Shown: positions 27,407 to 35,849 of the stretch, in pieces
Layout: each line of letters opens with the position of its first letter
Position numbering within the stretch: position 1 is the stretch's first letter
NCBI RefSeq assembly: GCF_001279525.1
Contig: NZ_LGDY01000069.1
Location: 149,690-213,689 of the forward strand
DNA from: Nocardia sp. NRRL S-836
Lineage (GTDB): Bacteria > Actinomycetota > Actinomycetes > Mycobacteriales > Pseudonocardiaceae
DNA: 64,000 nt
Reading direction: 5' to 3'
Notes under the pieces: generated by a model
What the model was told of the DNA's origin: nothing
Databases searched by the model: none
Seen by the model: only the letters and a program-made list of their open reading frames with translations
Translations under genes and position numbers: made by a program

Positions 27407-28178
27407 CGAGGTCGTCGGCCGGATCGAGGACGGGATGACCGTCGGCATCGGCGGCTGGGGGTCGCGGCGCAAACCGATGGCCCTGGTCAAGGCGTTGCTG
27501 CGCAGCAACGTCACGGACTTGACCGTCGTCTCCTACGGCGGTCCGGACGTGGGACTGCTGTGCGCGGCGGGGAAGATCAGGAAGCTGGTCTTCGGGTTCG
27601 TCTCGCTCGACACCATCGCCTACGACCCGTGGTTCCAACGGGTCCGCGAGACCGGTGCGATCGACGTGCTGGAGCTGGACGAGGGCATGGTGCAGGCCGG
27701 GCTCAGGGCCGCGGCGCACCGGTTGCCGTTCCTGCCGATCCGCGCCGGCCTCGGTTCGGACGTGCTGACGTACGCGCCCGGGATCCGCACGGTCCGGTCG
27801 CCCTACGACGACGGCGAGGAGCTCGTGGCGATGCCCGCGCTCAAGCTCGACGTGGCGCTCGTGCACCTCAACCGCGCGGACCGGCACGGCAACGCCCAGT
27901 ACCTCGGGCCGGACCCGTACTTCGACGACCTGTTCTGCCTGGCGGCGCAGCGGCGCTACGTGTCGTGCGAGCAGGTGGTCGACCGGTTCGAGGGGGCGCC
28001 GCAGACGTTGCTGCTCAACCGGATGATGGTCGACGGCGTCGTGGAGGCACCGGGTGGCGCGGGGTTCACGAGCTGCGTTCCCGACTACGGCCGCGATGAG
28101 CAGCTGCAACGCGAGTACGCCACCGCGGCGGGCGATCCGGAGCGGTGGCCGGGCTTCTACGAGAGGTTCCTGGGATGA
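27381..28178 (+). CDS. ipdA: COCHEA-CoA hydrolase subunit IpdA
   Basis: 265 aa, family I CoA-transferase fold. MRDKRM at the start parallels mycobacterial IpdA, and GGWGSRRKPMALV, SYGGPDVGLLCAAGK and the LVNRMMVDG-like stretch LLNRMMVDGVVEAPGGA match Rv3551. IpdA and IpdB together hydrolyse the last carbocycle of the sterol nucleus (COCHEA-CoA). Translation is coupled: it begins inside echA20 and ends in an ATGA overlap with ipdB. Confidence 0.92.
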   Translation: MRDKRMTADEVVGRIEDGMTVGIGGWGSRRKPMALVKALLRSNVTDLTVVSYGGPDVGLLCAAGKIRKLVFGFVSLDTIAYDPWFQRVRETGAIDVLELDEGMVQAGLRAAAHRLPFLPIRAGLGSDVLTYAPGIRTVRSPYDDGEELVAMPALKLDVALVHLNRADRHGNAQYLGPDPYFDDLFCLAAQRRYVSCEQVVDRFEGAPQTLLLNRMMVDGVVEAPGGAGFTSCVPDYGRDEQLQREYATAAGDPERWPGFYERFLG

Positions 28179-28885
28179 GCGACGTCACGCGTGCCGAGGT
28201 CTGCGTCGCGGCCTGCGCCGACCTGTTCGCCGGTGCCGGTGAGACGCTCGCCAGCCCGATGGGCCTGATCCCCTCGCTGGGTGCCCGCCTCGCCCGGCTC
28301 ACCGGCGAACCCGACCTGCTGATCAGTGACGGCGAGGCGTTCCTGCTCACGCCGGAGTCCACTGTGGAGGGCTGGCTGCCGTACCGGAGGGTGTTCGACG
28401 TCGTCGCGCACGGCCGCAGGCACGTCGTGATGGGCGCCAACCAGGTCGACCGGTTCGGCAACCAGAACATCTCCGCGATCGGCGACCACGCCCGGCCGAC
28501 CCGGCAGCTGCTGGGGTTCCGCGGCGCGCCCGGCAACACGGTCAACCACCGCACCAGCTACTGGGTGCCCCGGCACGGTCCGCGGGTGTTCGTCGAGCGG
28601 GTCGACGTGGTGTCCGGCGTCGGCTACGACCACGCCGCCGGGCCGTTCCACGACGTCCACCGGGTGGTCACGAACCTCGCCGTGCTCGACTTCGCGACGC
28701 CGGACCACTCGATGCGGCTGGTCTCCGTGCATCCCGGCGTGTCCGTGGACGAGGTGCGGCGGCAGACGTCGTTTCCGCTCGCGGCCGACGACGTCACCGA
28801 GACCCGGCTGCCGACCGACGGGGAACTGGAGCTGATCCGCACCAGGCTCGACCCGGATGCCAAGCGGGAGAGGGAGGTTCGGTGA
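28175..28885 (+). CDS. ipdB: COCHEA-CoA hydrolase subunit IpdB
   Basis: 236 aa partner of IpdA, same fold. Recognisable stretches are LLISDGEAFLLTP, VVMGANQVDRFGNQNIS (about residue 90-105) and GAPGNTVNHRTSYWVP. Corresponds to Rv3552. Start chosen at the ATG overlapping the ipdA stop; an ATG ten codons earlier lies within ipdA. Confidence 0.92.
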   Translation: MSDVTRAEVCVAACADLFAGAGETLASPMGLIPSLGARLARLTGEPDLLISDGEAFLLTPESTVEGWLPYRRVFDVVAHGRRHVVMGANQVDRFGNQNISAIGDHARPTRQLLGFRGAPGNTVNHRTSYWVPRHGPRVFVERVDVVSGVGYDHAAGPFHDVHRVVTNLAVLDFATPDHSMRLVSVHPGVSVDEVRRQTSFPLAADDVTETRLPTDGELELIRTRLDPDAKREREVR

Positions 28886-29934
28886 AGACCGCGCTGACCG
28901 AGCTGGTCGGCGTGCGGCACCCGGTCGTGCAGACCGGGATGGGCTGGGTCGCCGGGCCGCGGCTGGTCTCCGCGACGGCCGAGGCGGGCGGGCTCGGCAT
29001 CCTCGCCTCCGCCACCATGACGTACAACGAACTCGAAGCCGCCATCAAGGAAACCCGCGCCCGCACCGCACAACCGTTCGGCGTCAACCTGCGTGCCGAC
29101 GCGCACGACGCTCAAGAACGCGTAGAGCTGCTGATCCGCGAACGGGTCGGGGTCGCCTCCTTCGCGCTCGCCCCGAAACCGGACATGATCGCCAAGCTCG
29201 CCGACGCCGGTGTCGTGGTCATCCCGTCGGTCGGCGCGGCGCGGCACGCCGAGAAGGTCGCGAAGTGGGGTGCCCACGCCGTGATCGTGCAGGGCGGGGA
29301 GGGCGGCGGGCACACCGGTGGTGTCGCCACGACGTTGCTGCTGCCCAGCGTGCTGGACGCCGTCGACGTCCCGGTGGTCGCGGCCGGTGGCTTCTTCGAC
29401 GGCCGCGGCCTGGCCGCCGCGCTCGCGTACGGCGCGGCCGGCATCGCGATGGGCACCCGGTTCCTGCTCACGAGGGAGAGCACGGTCCCGGACGCGGTCA
29501 AACAGGCCTACCTGCACCGGGACCTGACCGGCACGGTCGTCACGACCCGCGTCGACGGACTGCCGCACCGCGTCCTGCGCACCGACCTGGTCGAGCACCT
29601 CGAACGCTCCGGCCGCGTCGGCGGCCTCCTGCGGGCGCTCGCGAACGCGGCGAGGTTCCGCGCCCACACCGGGCTCTCGTGGCGCGCGATGATCCGCGAA
29701 GGCCTGGCGATGAAGCACGGCAAGGACCAGACCTGGGCCCAGGTGGTCATGGCCGCGAACACGCCGATGCTGCTGCGCGCCGGTCTCGTGGAAGGCAGGA
29801 CCGGCGCCGGCGTGCTCGCGTCCGGTCAGGTCGTCGGGCTGCTCGACGACCTGCCGACGTGCGAGGACCTGATCTCCGGCGTCGTCGCGGACGCCGAGCG
29901 GATCATCGCGGAGCTCAGCCGAGTCGTTCGATGA
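28882..29934 (+). CDS. ipdC: FMN-dependent oxidoreductase IpdC
   Basis: 350 aa nitronate-monooxygenase-like TIM barrel. Features: VRHPVVQTGMGWVAGPRLV at the start, VIVQGGEGGGHTGGV (about residue 140) and AAGGFFDGRGLAAALAYGAAGIAMGTRF for FMN phosphate. Corresponds to Rv3553, required for breakdown of the 5-hydroxy HIP intermediates. GTG start in a GTGA overlap with ipdB. Its last 20 bp overlap the 3' end of the convergent fadA6. Confidence 0.9.
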   Translation: MKTALTELVGVRHPVVQTGMGWVAGPRLVSATAEAGGLGILASATMTYNELEAAIKETRARTAQPFGVNLRADAHDAQERVELLIRERVGVASFALAPKPDMIAKLADAGVVVIPSVGAARHAEKVAKWGAHAVIVQGGEGGGHTGGVATTLLLPSVLDAVDVPVVAAGGFFDGRGLAAALAYGAAGIAMGTRFLLTRESTVPDAVKQAYLHRDLTGTVVTTRVDGLPHRVLRTDLVEHLERSGRVGGLLRALANAARFRAHTGLSWRAMIREGLAMKHGKDQTWAQVVMAANTPMLLRAGLVEGRTGAGVLASGQVVGLLDDLPTCEDLISGVVADAERIIAELSRVVR

Positions 29935-31048
29935 TGGTCACGTTCGCCTGACCGCCGCCCTCGCACATCGTCTGCAGCCCGAACCGGCCGCCGGACCGTT
30001 CCAGCTCGTGCAGCAACGTCGTGAACAGCTTCGTGCCGGTCGCGCCGATCGGGTGGCCGAGCGCGAGCGCTCCCCCGTTGACGTTGACCTTCGCGAGGTC
30101 GACGCGCAGCTCCTTCGCCCACGCCAGCGGCACCGACGCGAACGCCTCGTTCACCTCGAACAGGTCGATGTCCGAGATCGCCATCCCGGCACGGTCCAGT
30201 GCGTGGCGGGTCGCCCTGATCGGCGCGGTCAGCATGTAGATCGGGTCGGAGCCGCGGGCGGACAGGTGGTGCACCCGTGCCCGCGGGGTCAGCCGGCGTT
30301 CGCGCACGGCCCGTTCCGACGCCACCAGCACCGCCGAGGCACCGTCGGAGATCTGGCTCGACAGCGCCGCCGTGGTCCGCCCGTCCGGCCGCAACGGCCG
30401 CAGCGCCGCCATCTTCTCCACGCTGGTGTCCGGCCGCGGGCACTCGTCGTGCACGACCCCGTCGACCGGTGCGATCTCCCGGTCGAACCGGCCCTCCTTG
30501 ATCGCCGTCAACGCCCGCAGGTGGCTGCGCAGCGCGAACTCCTCCATCTCCCGGCGCGAGAGGTCCCACCGCACGGCGATCAGGTCGGCCGACCGGAACT
30601 GGTTGACCTCCTCGTCGCCGTAGCGGTGCTCCCAGCCCTCGCAGCCGGCGTGCGGGCTGACCGACATCGCCGACCCGATCGGCACCTGCGACATGTTCTG
30701 CACGCCACCGGCGACCACGAAGTCGGCCGTCCCGCTCATCACCGCCTGCGCCGCGAAGTGCACAGCCTGCTGGCTCGAACCGCACTGCCGGTCGACCGTC
30801 ACCCCCGGCACCTGCTCGGGGAACCCGGCGGCGAGCCACGCCGTGCGCGCGATGTCGCCCGACTGCGGCCCCACGGTGTCGACGCAGCCGAAGATCACGT
30901 CGTCCACGTCGGTCGGGTCGACGTCGACCCGGTTGAGCAGCGCGGTGATCACGTGCGCGCCGAGATCGGCCGGGTGCACGTGGCTCAGCACGCCGCCGCG
31001 CCGTCCCGCCGGGGTCCGCACAGCCTCGATGATGTACGCCTCGGCCAC
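29915..31048 (-). CDS. fadA6: Thiolase FadA6
   Basis: 377 aa thiolase. Catalytic Cys in TVDRQCGSSQQ (about residue 90), His in NGGALALGHPIG, and the second Cys in TMCEGGGQANV. Corresponds to Rv3556c, which cleaves the open-chain C/D-ring product (MOODA-CoA pathway). GTG start with AGGAGG upstream, 13 bp after kstR2; part of the operon fadE30-ipdF-kstR2-fadA6. Confidence 0.91.
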   Translation of the reverse strand: MAEAYIIEAVRTPAGRRGGVLSHVHPADLGAHVITALLNRVDVDPTDVDDVIFGCVDTVGPQSGDIARTAWLAAGFPEQVPGVTVDRQCGSSQQAVHFAAQAVMSGTADFVVAGGVQNMSQVPIGSAMSVSPHAGCEGWEHRYGDEEVNQFRSADLIAVRWDLSRREMEEFALRSHLRALTAIKEGRFDREIAPVDGVVHDECPRPDTSVEKMAALRPLRPDGRTTAALSSQISDGASAVLVASERAVRERRLTPRARVHHLSARGSDPIYMLTAPIRATRHALDRAGMAISDIDLFEVNEAFASVPLAWAKELRVDLAKVNVNGGALALGHPIGATGTKLFTTLLHELERSGGRFGLQTMCEGGGQANVTIIERLG

Positions 31049-31061
31049 GAGGGCCCTCCTT

Positions 31062-31655
31062 CTACGTCTTCGCCCTCCGGCGCCCCGTTGCAATTCCGTC
31101 GAGCAAGATCGCCAGGTACTGGTCGGCCACGGTCTGCGCGGACAGCTCACCGTCGGGCCGGTACCAGCGCACGGCCACCCACACCGTGTCGCGGATGAAC
31201 CGGTAGGCGAGGTCGACGTCGAGGTCGGCGCGGAACACCCCGGCCCGGATGCCGTCCTCCAGCAGCACCGTCCACAGCTTGCGGAACTCCACGCTGCGCT
31301 CCTCGACGTAGGAGAACCGCTCCAGCCCGGCCAGGTGCTTCGTCTCGTTCTGGTAGATCGCCACCTCGGCGTGCCGGGTGTCGATCGCCTCGAACGACGC
31401 CACGACCAGCGCTTTCAACGTCTGCTTCGGCCCGAGGCCCGCGTCGACGATCTCGCGGTAGCGCGTGAACAGCTCGTCCAGGAACGACCGCAGGATCTCG
31501 TCCACCATCGACTCCTTCGAGTCGAAGTGGTGGTAGAGGCTGCCGGACAGGATGCCCGCCGCGTCGGCGATGTCGCGCACCGTCGTCTGCCCGTACCCGC
31601 GTTCGGCGAACATCCGCGCCGCCAACGCGAGCAGCTCCGCCCTCCGGCCACTCAT
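31062..31655 (-). CDS. kstR2: TetR-family repressor KstR2
   Basis: 197 aa. N-terminal TetR HTH at about 5-50 (TTVRDIADAAGILSGSLYHHF), and the ligand domain matches Rv3557c in FSYVEERS, DVDLAYRFIRDTVWVAVRWYRP and the C-terminus. KstR2 binds HIP-CoA and releases its operators, which I find at 26610 and 33513. Start at the ATG 7 nt after GGAGGAG; another ATG five codons upstream forms part of the ipdF stop (TGATG). Confidence 0.92.
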   Translation of the reverse strand: MSGRRAELLALAARMFAERGYGQTTVRDIADAAGILSGSLYHHFDSKESMVDEILRSFLDELFTRYREIVDAGLGPKQTLKALVVASFEAIDTRHAEVAIYQNETKHLAGLERFSYVEERSVEFRKLWTVLLEDGIRAGVFRADLDVDLAYRFIRDTVWVAVRWYRPDGELSAQTVADQYLAILLDGIATGRRRAKT

Positions 31656-31669
31656 CGAACTCTCCTCCA

Positions 31670-32413
31670 TCACGGGTGCTGACTGCTCACCGAGACGACC
31701 TCGCCCGTCAGGTAGGTCGAGTAGTCGCTGGCGAGGAACACGATCACATTCGCGACCTCCCACGGCTCGGCGGCACGCCCGAACGCCTCCCTTCCGGCGA
31801 GCTCGGTCAGCAACTCCTCACTGGTGACCTTGGTCAAGAACGGGTGCGCGGCCAAGCTCGGAGCGACCGCGTTCACCCGGATGCCGTGCTCTGCCACGTC
31901 CATGGCCGCACATCGGGTCAGCGCCATCACCCCGGCCTTCGCCGCTGCGTAGTGGGCTTGCCCCTTCTGGGCACGCCAGCCGACCACGCTGGAGTTGTTG
32001 ACGACGACACCGCCGCGCTGGGCGACCATCTGGCGCAGTGCGGCCCTGGTGCAGCGGAACGTGCCGTTCAGCGTCACGTCCAGCACCCGCGACCACTCGT
32101 CGTCGGTCAGGTCCAGCACCGACCGCTCGCCGCCGAGGCCCGCGTTGTTGACCATCACGTCGATCCGGCCGAACCGCTCGACGGTCTGGCCGACCAGCGC
32201 CTGGACCTGGTCCTCGTTCGTGACGTCGCACGGGATCGCGTGGTGGGCGCCGAGGGCCTCGCGGGTCTCCCCGAGGCGGCGCTCGTGCCAGTCGCTGACC
32301 ACCACGGTCGCGCCCTCTTCGAGGCAGCGCCGCGCGGTGGCCGAGCCGATGCCGGTGCCGGCCGCCGCGGTCACCACGACGACCTTGCCCGCGAGCAGGT
32401 CGTGGCCCTTCAC
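31670..32413 (-). CDS. ipdF: SDR IpdF
   Basis: 247 aa SDR. The cofactor motif AAAGTGIGSATARR (about residue 15-28), VVVNNSSVVGWRAQKGQAHYAAAK with the active Tyr-Lys, and the C-terminal SDYSTYLTGEVVSVSSQHP match Rv3559c. IpdF oxidises the 5-hydroxyl of HIP-CoA-type intermediates. GTG start in a GTGA overlap with the fadE30 stop; translationally coupled. Confidence 0.9.
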   Translation of the reverse strand: MKGHDLLAGKVVVVTAAAGTGIGSATARRCLEEGATVVVSDWHERRLGETREALGAHHAIPCDVTNEDQVQALVGQTVERFGRIDVMVNNAGLGGERSVLDLTDDEWSRVLDVTLNGTFRCTRAALRQMVAQRGGVVVNNSSVVGWRAQKGQAHYAAAKAGVMALTRCAAMDVAEHGIRVNAVAPSLAAHPFLTKVTSEELLTELAGREAFGRAAEPWEVANVIVFLASDYSTYLTGEVVSVSSQHP

Positions 32414-33495
32414 CGCGGCAGTCCCAGCACCCGGTGGGCGATGATCTCGCGCTGCACCTCGTCGGACCCGCCGTAGATCGTCTCGGCGCGGCTGAACAGG
32501 AACGTGGCCTGGTGCGGGTTGCCGTCCAGCATCGAGGCCGGGCCGAGGACGTCCATCGCCAGTTCTCCGAGTCTCTTGTGCCAGCCGGACCAGAACAGCT
32601 TCAGCACCGACGCCTCCGGGCCCGGTTCGGCGCCCAGCGTGCGCAGCGTGTGCGAGCGCATGACGTGCAGGTCGAGCCACGCCCTGGTGAGCCGGTCTTG
32701 GAGGATCGGGTCGTCGGGGGCCTGTGCGATCAGCTGGTCGAGCTCTCGCCGGAACGCGACCTGGTGGCCGAGCATGGCGACACCGCGTTCGAAGCCCAGG
32801 GTGGCCATCGCGATCTTCCAGCCCTCCCCCGGCCTGCCGACGACGTTCTCCTCGGCGGTCACCGCGCCGTCGAAGAACACCTCGTTGAACTCCGACGTGC
32901 CGGTCAGCTGCCGGATCGGGCGCACCTCGACACCGGGCTGGTCCATCGGCACGAGCAGGTACGACAGGCCGTGGTGGCGCTGCGAACCCGGTTCGGTCCT
33001 GGCGAGCACGAAGCACCAGTCGGCCACGTGGGCGAGCGAGGTCCAGATCTTCTGGCCGGTGACCACCCACCGGCCGTTCACGAGCTCGGCCCTGGTGCTG
33101 ACCGACGCGAGGTCGGAGCCGGCGCCGGGTTCGGAGTAGCCCTGGCACCACAGCTCGTCGACCGCGCGGATCTTGGGCAGGAACCGCCGCTGCTGCTCGG
33201 GGGTGCCGAACGCGCACAGCGTCGGGCCGAGCAGGCCCTCGCCGACGACGTTCACCCGCGCCGGCGCATCGGCACGGGCGTACTCCTCGTGGAACACGAC
33301 CTGCTCGTCGATCGTGCGCCCGCCGGGCCAGCTGAGCGCGGTCCACCCGTGGGCCGCCAGGTGCCGGTCCCACCGCAACCGCCCCTCGAACGCCTCGTGC
33401 TCACGGCCGGGCCCGCCCAGGCCGCGCAGTGCGGCGAACTCGCCGACGAGGTTGGCGGACAACCATTCCCGCACCTCGCGCCGGAAGTGCTCCAT
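32410..33495 (-). CDS. fadE30: Acyl-CoA dehydrogenase FadE30
   Basis: 361 aa acyl-CoA dehydrogenase; corresponds to Rv3560c by sequence (GYSEPGAGSDLASV, VVTGQKIWTSLAHVADWC) and place. It dehydrogenates the CoA ester of the HIP pathway. First gene of the operon fadE30-ipdF-kstR2-fadA6 and divergent from fadD3 across a KstR2 site that is 17 bp upstream. Confidence 0.9.
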   Translation of the reverse strand: MEHFRREVREWLSANLVGEFAALRGLGGPGREHEAFEGRLRWDRHLAAHGWTALSWPGGRTIDEQVVFHEEYARADAPARVNVVGEGLLGPTLCAFGTPEQQRRFLPKIRAVDELWCQGYSEPGAGSDLASVSTRAELVNGRWVVTGQKIWTSLAHVADWCFVLARTEPGSQRHHGLSYLLVPMDQPGVEVRPIRQLTGTSEFNEVFFDGAVTAEENVVGRPGEGWKIAMATLGFERGVAMLGHQVAFRRELDQLIAQAPDDPILQDRLTRAWLDLHVMRSHTLRTLGAEPGPEASVLKLFWSGWHKRLGELAMDVLGPASMLDGNPHQATFLFSRAETIYGGSDEVQREIIAHRVLGLPR

Positions 33496-33512
33496 GGGCC
33501 ATACTCTAACCT

Positions 33513-33526
33513 ACCAAGCACTTGCT
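33513..33526. promoter_or_regulatory. KstR2 operator, fadE30 / fadD3 divergent promoter
   Basis: ACCAAGCACTTGCT matches AnCAAGnnCTTGnT at every fixed position. It separates fadE30 from fadD3. Confidence 0.9.
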
Positions 33527-33549
33527 TTGGAGGCCCGTTGGAGGACGCG

Positions 33550-35022
33550 GTGGCCATCGATCCAAGCAGGCACACGGTTTCAGCGGTGCTCGACCGGGCC
33601 GCGGCGGTGCACGGCGCCGCGGAAGCGTTGGTGGACGGGGAGGTCCGGCTCACCTACGCCGGGCTTCGTTCGGCGGTCGACGTCGCAGCGCGCTCGCTCG
33701 TGTCCATGGGCGTGCGGCCGGGCGACCGGGTGGCGTTGTGCGCGCCGAACAGCCATCGCTGGGTCGTGGCGGCGCTGGGCGTGTTGTGCGCGGGTGCCGC
33801 GCTCGTGCCGATCAACACCCGGTTCACCGCCGCCGAGACGCTGGAAGTGCTGGCGCGGAGCCGTGCACGGGCGTTCGTCGTCGAGGGGACGTTCCTCGGG
33901 CGGGACCGGCTGGCGGAGCTGGAAGGTGCGGCGCTGCCCGAGGTGGTGGTGCGACTGCCTTTCGAGTGGGCGGGCGCGGACGTGGAGCTGCCTCCGGTCG
34001 AGCCGGACCAGGTCTGCGACGTCATGTTCACGTCGGGGACGACCGGGCGCAGCAAGGGCGCGATGAGCGCGCACCGGCAGTCGCTCGCGGTCGCGCACGC
34101 GTGGGCGGAGTGCGGGTCGTTGTCGGCGCAGGACCGCTACCTGGTCGTCAACCCCTTCTTCCACACCTTCGGGTACAAGGCGGGGATCCTGGCCTGTCTG
34201 CTGTCCGGAGCGACGATCGTGCCGCAGCCGGTGTTCGACGTCGCCGAGACCATGCGGCTGGTCGAACGCGAGCGGATTACGGTCCTGCCCGGCGCGCCGA
34301 CGATCTTCCAGTCGCTGCTCGCCCACCCCGAACGGCCGTCGTTCGACCTGTCGTCGTTGCGGCTCGCGGTGACCGGGGCGGCGGTGGTGCCGGTGGCACT
34401 GGTCGAACGGATGCAGGCGGAGCTGTTCGGCACGGTGCTGACCGCGTACGGGCTGACCGAGGCGGTGGTGGCGACGATGTGCCGTCCGTCCGACTCGCCG
34501 CGGACGGTGGCGACCACGTGCGGGGCGCCGGTGGCCGGGTTCGAGCTGCGGCTGGGTGAGCAGGACGAGGTGTTGTTGCGCGGTCCCAACGTGATGCTCG
34601 GCTACCTGGACGACCCGGAGGCCACGGCCGCGGCGGTCGACGCCGACGGGTGGCTGCACACCGGGGACGTGGGCCGGGTCGACGAGCGCGGCTACCTCTC
34701 GATCACCGACCGGCTCAAGGACATGTACATCTGCGGCGGCTTCAACGTCTACCCGGCCGAGGTCGAGCAGGCGCTGGCCCGGCTGCCGGGCGTCGCGGAG
34801 TCCGCCGTCGTCGGCAGACCGGACGCGCGACTCGGCGAGGTCGGCGTCGCGCACGTGGTCCTCGCCCCCGGCGCCGAGCTGACCGAGGCGTCGGTGGTCG
34901 AGTTCTGCCGTTCGGTGCTCGCGAACTACAAGATGCCGCGCGCGGTCGAGTTCCACCCGGCACTCCCCCGCAACGCCGGCGGCAAGGTCCTGAAGAACCT
35001 GCTGCGCGAGGAGAACAAGTGA
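33550..35022 (+). CDS. fadD3: HIP-CoA ligase FadD3
   Basis: 490 aa AMP-forming ligase. MFTSGTTGRSKGAMSAHRQSL (first part from about residue 158), NPFFHTFGYKAGILACL, TDRLKDMYICGGFNVYPAEVEQ and the lysine-containing NAGGKVLKNLLRE follow Rv3561. FadD3 starts C/D-ring degradation by making HIP-CoA, which is also the inducer seen by KstR2. Start is uncertain: GTG 33550 is used here, while a TTG at 33538 with GGAGG 4 nt before it would add four residues. Confidence 0.91.
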   Translation: MAIDPSRHTVSAVLDRAAAVHGAAEALVDGEVRLTYAGLRSAVDVAARSLVSMGVRPGDRVALCAPNSHRWVVAALGVLCAGAALVPINTRFTAAETLEVLARSRARAFVVEGTFLGRDRLAELEGAALPEVVVRLPFEWAGADVELPPVEPDQVCDVMFTSGTTGRSKGAMSAHRQSLAVAHAWAECGSLSAQDRYLVVNPFFHTFGYKAGILACLLSGATIVPQPVFDVAETMRLVERERITVLPGAPTIFQSLLAHPERPSFDLSSLRLAVTGAAVVPVALVERMQAELFGTVLTAYGLTEAVVATMCRPSDSPRTVATTCGAPVAGFELRLGEQDEVLLRGPNVMLGYLDDPEATAAAVDADGWLHTGDVGRVDERGYLSITDRLKDMYICGGFNVYPAEVEQALARLPGVAESAVVGRPDARLGEVGVAHVVLAPGAELTEASVVEFCRSVLANYKMPRAVEFHPALPRNAGGKVLKNLLREENK

Positions 35023-35849
35023 CTGTCTCGTACGAGCGGCGCGGCCCGGTCGCCGTCGTGACCATGAACCGCCCCGAGTACCGCAACGCGCAGAACTCGG
35101 CGATGACCTACGCGCTGGACGAGGCGTTCTCGCGCGCGGTGGACGACGCGGAGGTGTCCGTGATCGTGCTGGCGGGTGCCGGCGACCACTTCTCGGCCGG
35201 CCACGACATCGGCTCGCCCGGCCGGGACGTGGACCAGTCGTTCGAACGGCGCGCGGTGCTGTGGTGGGACCACGTCGGCCGGACCGGCGGCGACCTGCGG
35301 TACGCCCGCGAGATGGAGGTCTACCTCGGCATGTGCCGGCGCTGGCGGGAGATCCCCAAGCCCATGATCGCGATGGTGCAGGGCGCGTGCGTCGCGGGCG
35401 GGCTGATGCTCGCGTGGGTGTGCGACCTGGTCGTGGCCGCCGAGGACGCGTTCTTCGCCGATCCGGTGGTGCGCATGGGGATTCCCGGTGTCGAGTACTT
35501 CGCGCACCCGTGGGTGCTGGGACCGCGGGCGGCGAAGGAGGTGCTGTTCACCGGTGACCGGTTCTCGGCCGCGCGCGCGTACGAGTGGGGCATGGTGTCG
35601 CGGGTCGTACCGCGTGCGGAGCTGGAGGAGGAGACCTTCCGGCTGGCCGGGCGGATCTCGGCGATGCCGCAGTTCGGGCTGGCGCTCGCGAAGCGGGCGG
35701 TGAACCAGTCGGAGGACCTGATGGGCCTGCGGGCCGGGATGGACTCGGTGTTCGGGCTGCACCACTTCGCCCACGCGCACAACGCCGAGGTCGGCGCGGA
35801 CGCGCTGGCGGGCATGGACGCGCGGGCGATGAAGGAGGCGTCCGGCTGA
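35019..35849 (+). CDS. Enoyl-CoA hydratase/crotonase-family protein
   Basis: 276 aa crotonase fold. [15 protein letters not shown] at the start, oxyanion loops DHFSAGHDIGS (about 50-60) and VQGACVAGGLMLAWVCDL (about 125-142), and MGIPGVEYFAHPW further on. The usual first catalytic Glu of hydratases (GGxEL) is replaced by leucine here, so hydration is not assured. It begins in a GTGA overlap with fadD3 and is followed by fadE31 in a TGATG overlap. I recall no gene at this spot in M. tuberculosis. Possible role: hydration or C-C cleavage in the propionyl-side-chain removal from HIP-CoA. Confidence 0.8.
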   Translation: MTVSYERRGPVAVVTMNRPEYRNAQNSAMTYALDEAFSRAVDDAEVSVIVLAGAGDHFSAGHDIGSPGRDVDQSFERRAVLWWDHVGRTGGDLRYAREMEVYLGMCRRWREIPKPMIAMVQGACVAGGLMLAWVCDLVVAAEDAFFADPVVRMGIPGVEYFAHPWVLGPRAAKEVLFTGDRFSAARAYEWGMVSRVVPRAELEEETFRLAGRISAMPQFGLALAKRAVNQSEDLMGLRAGMDSVFGLHHFAHAHNAEVGADALAGMDARAMKEASG

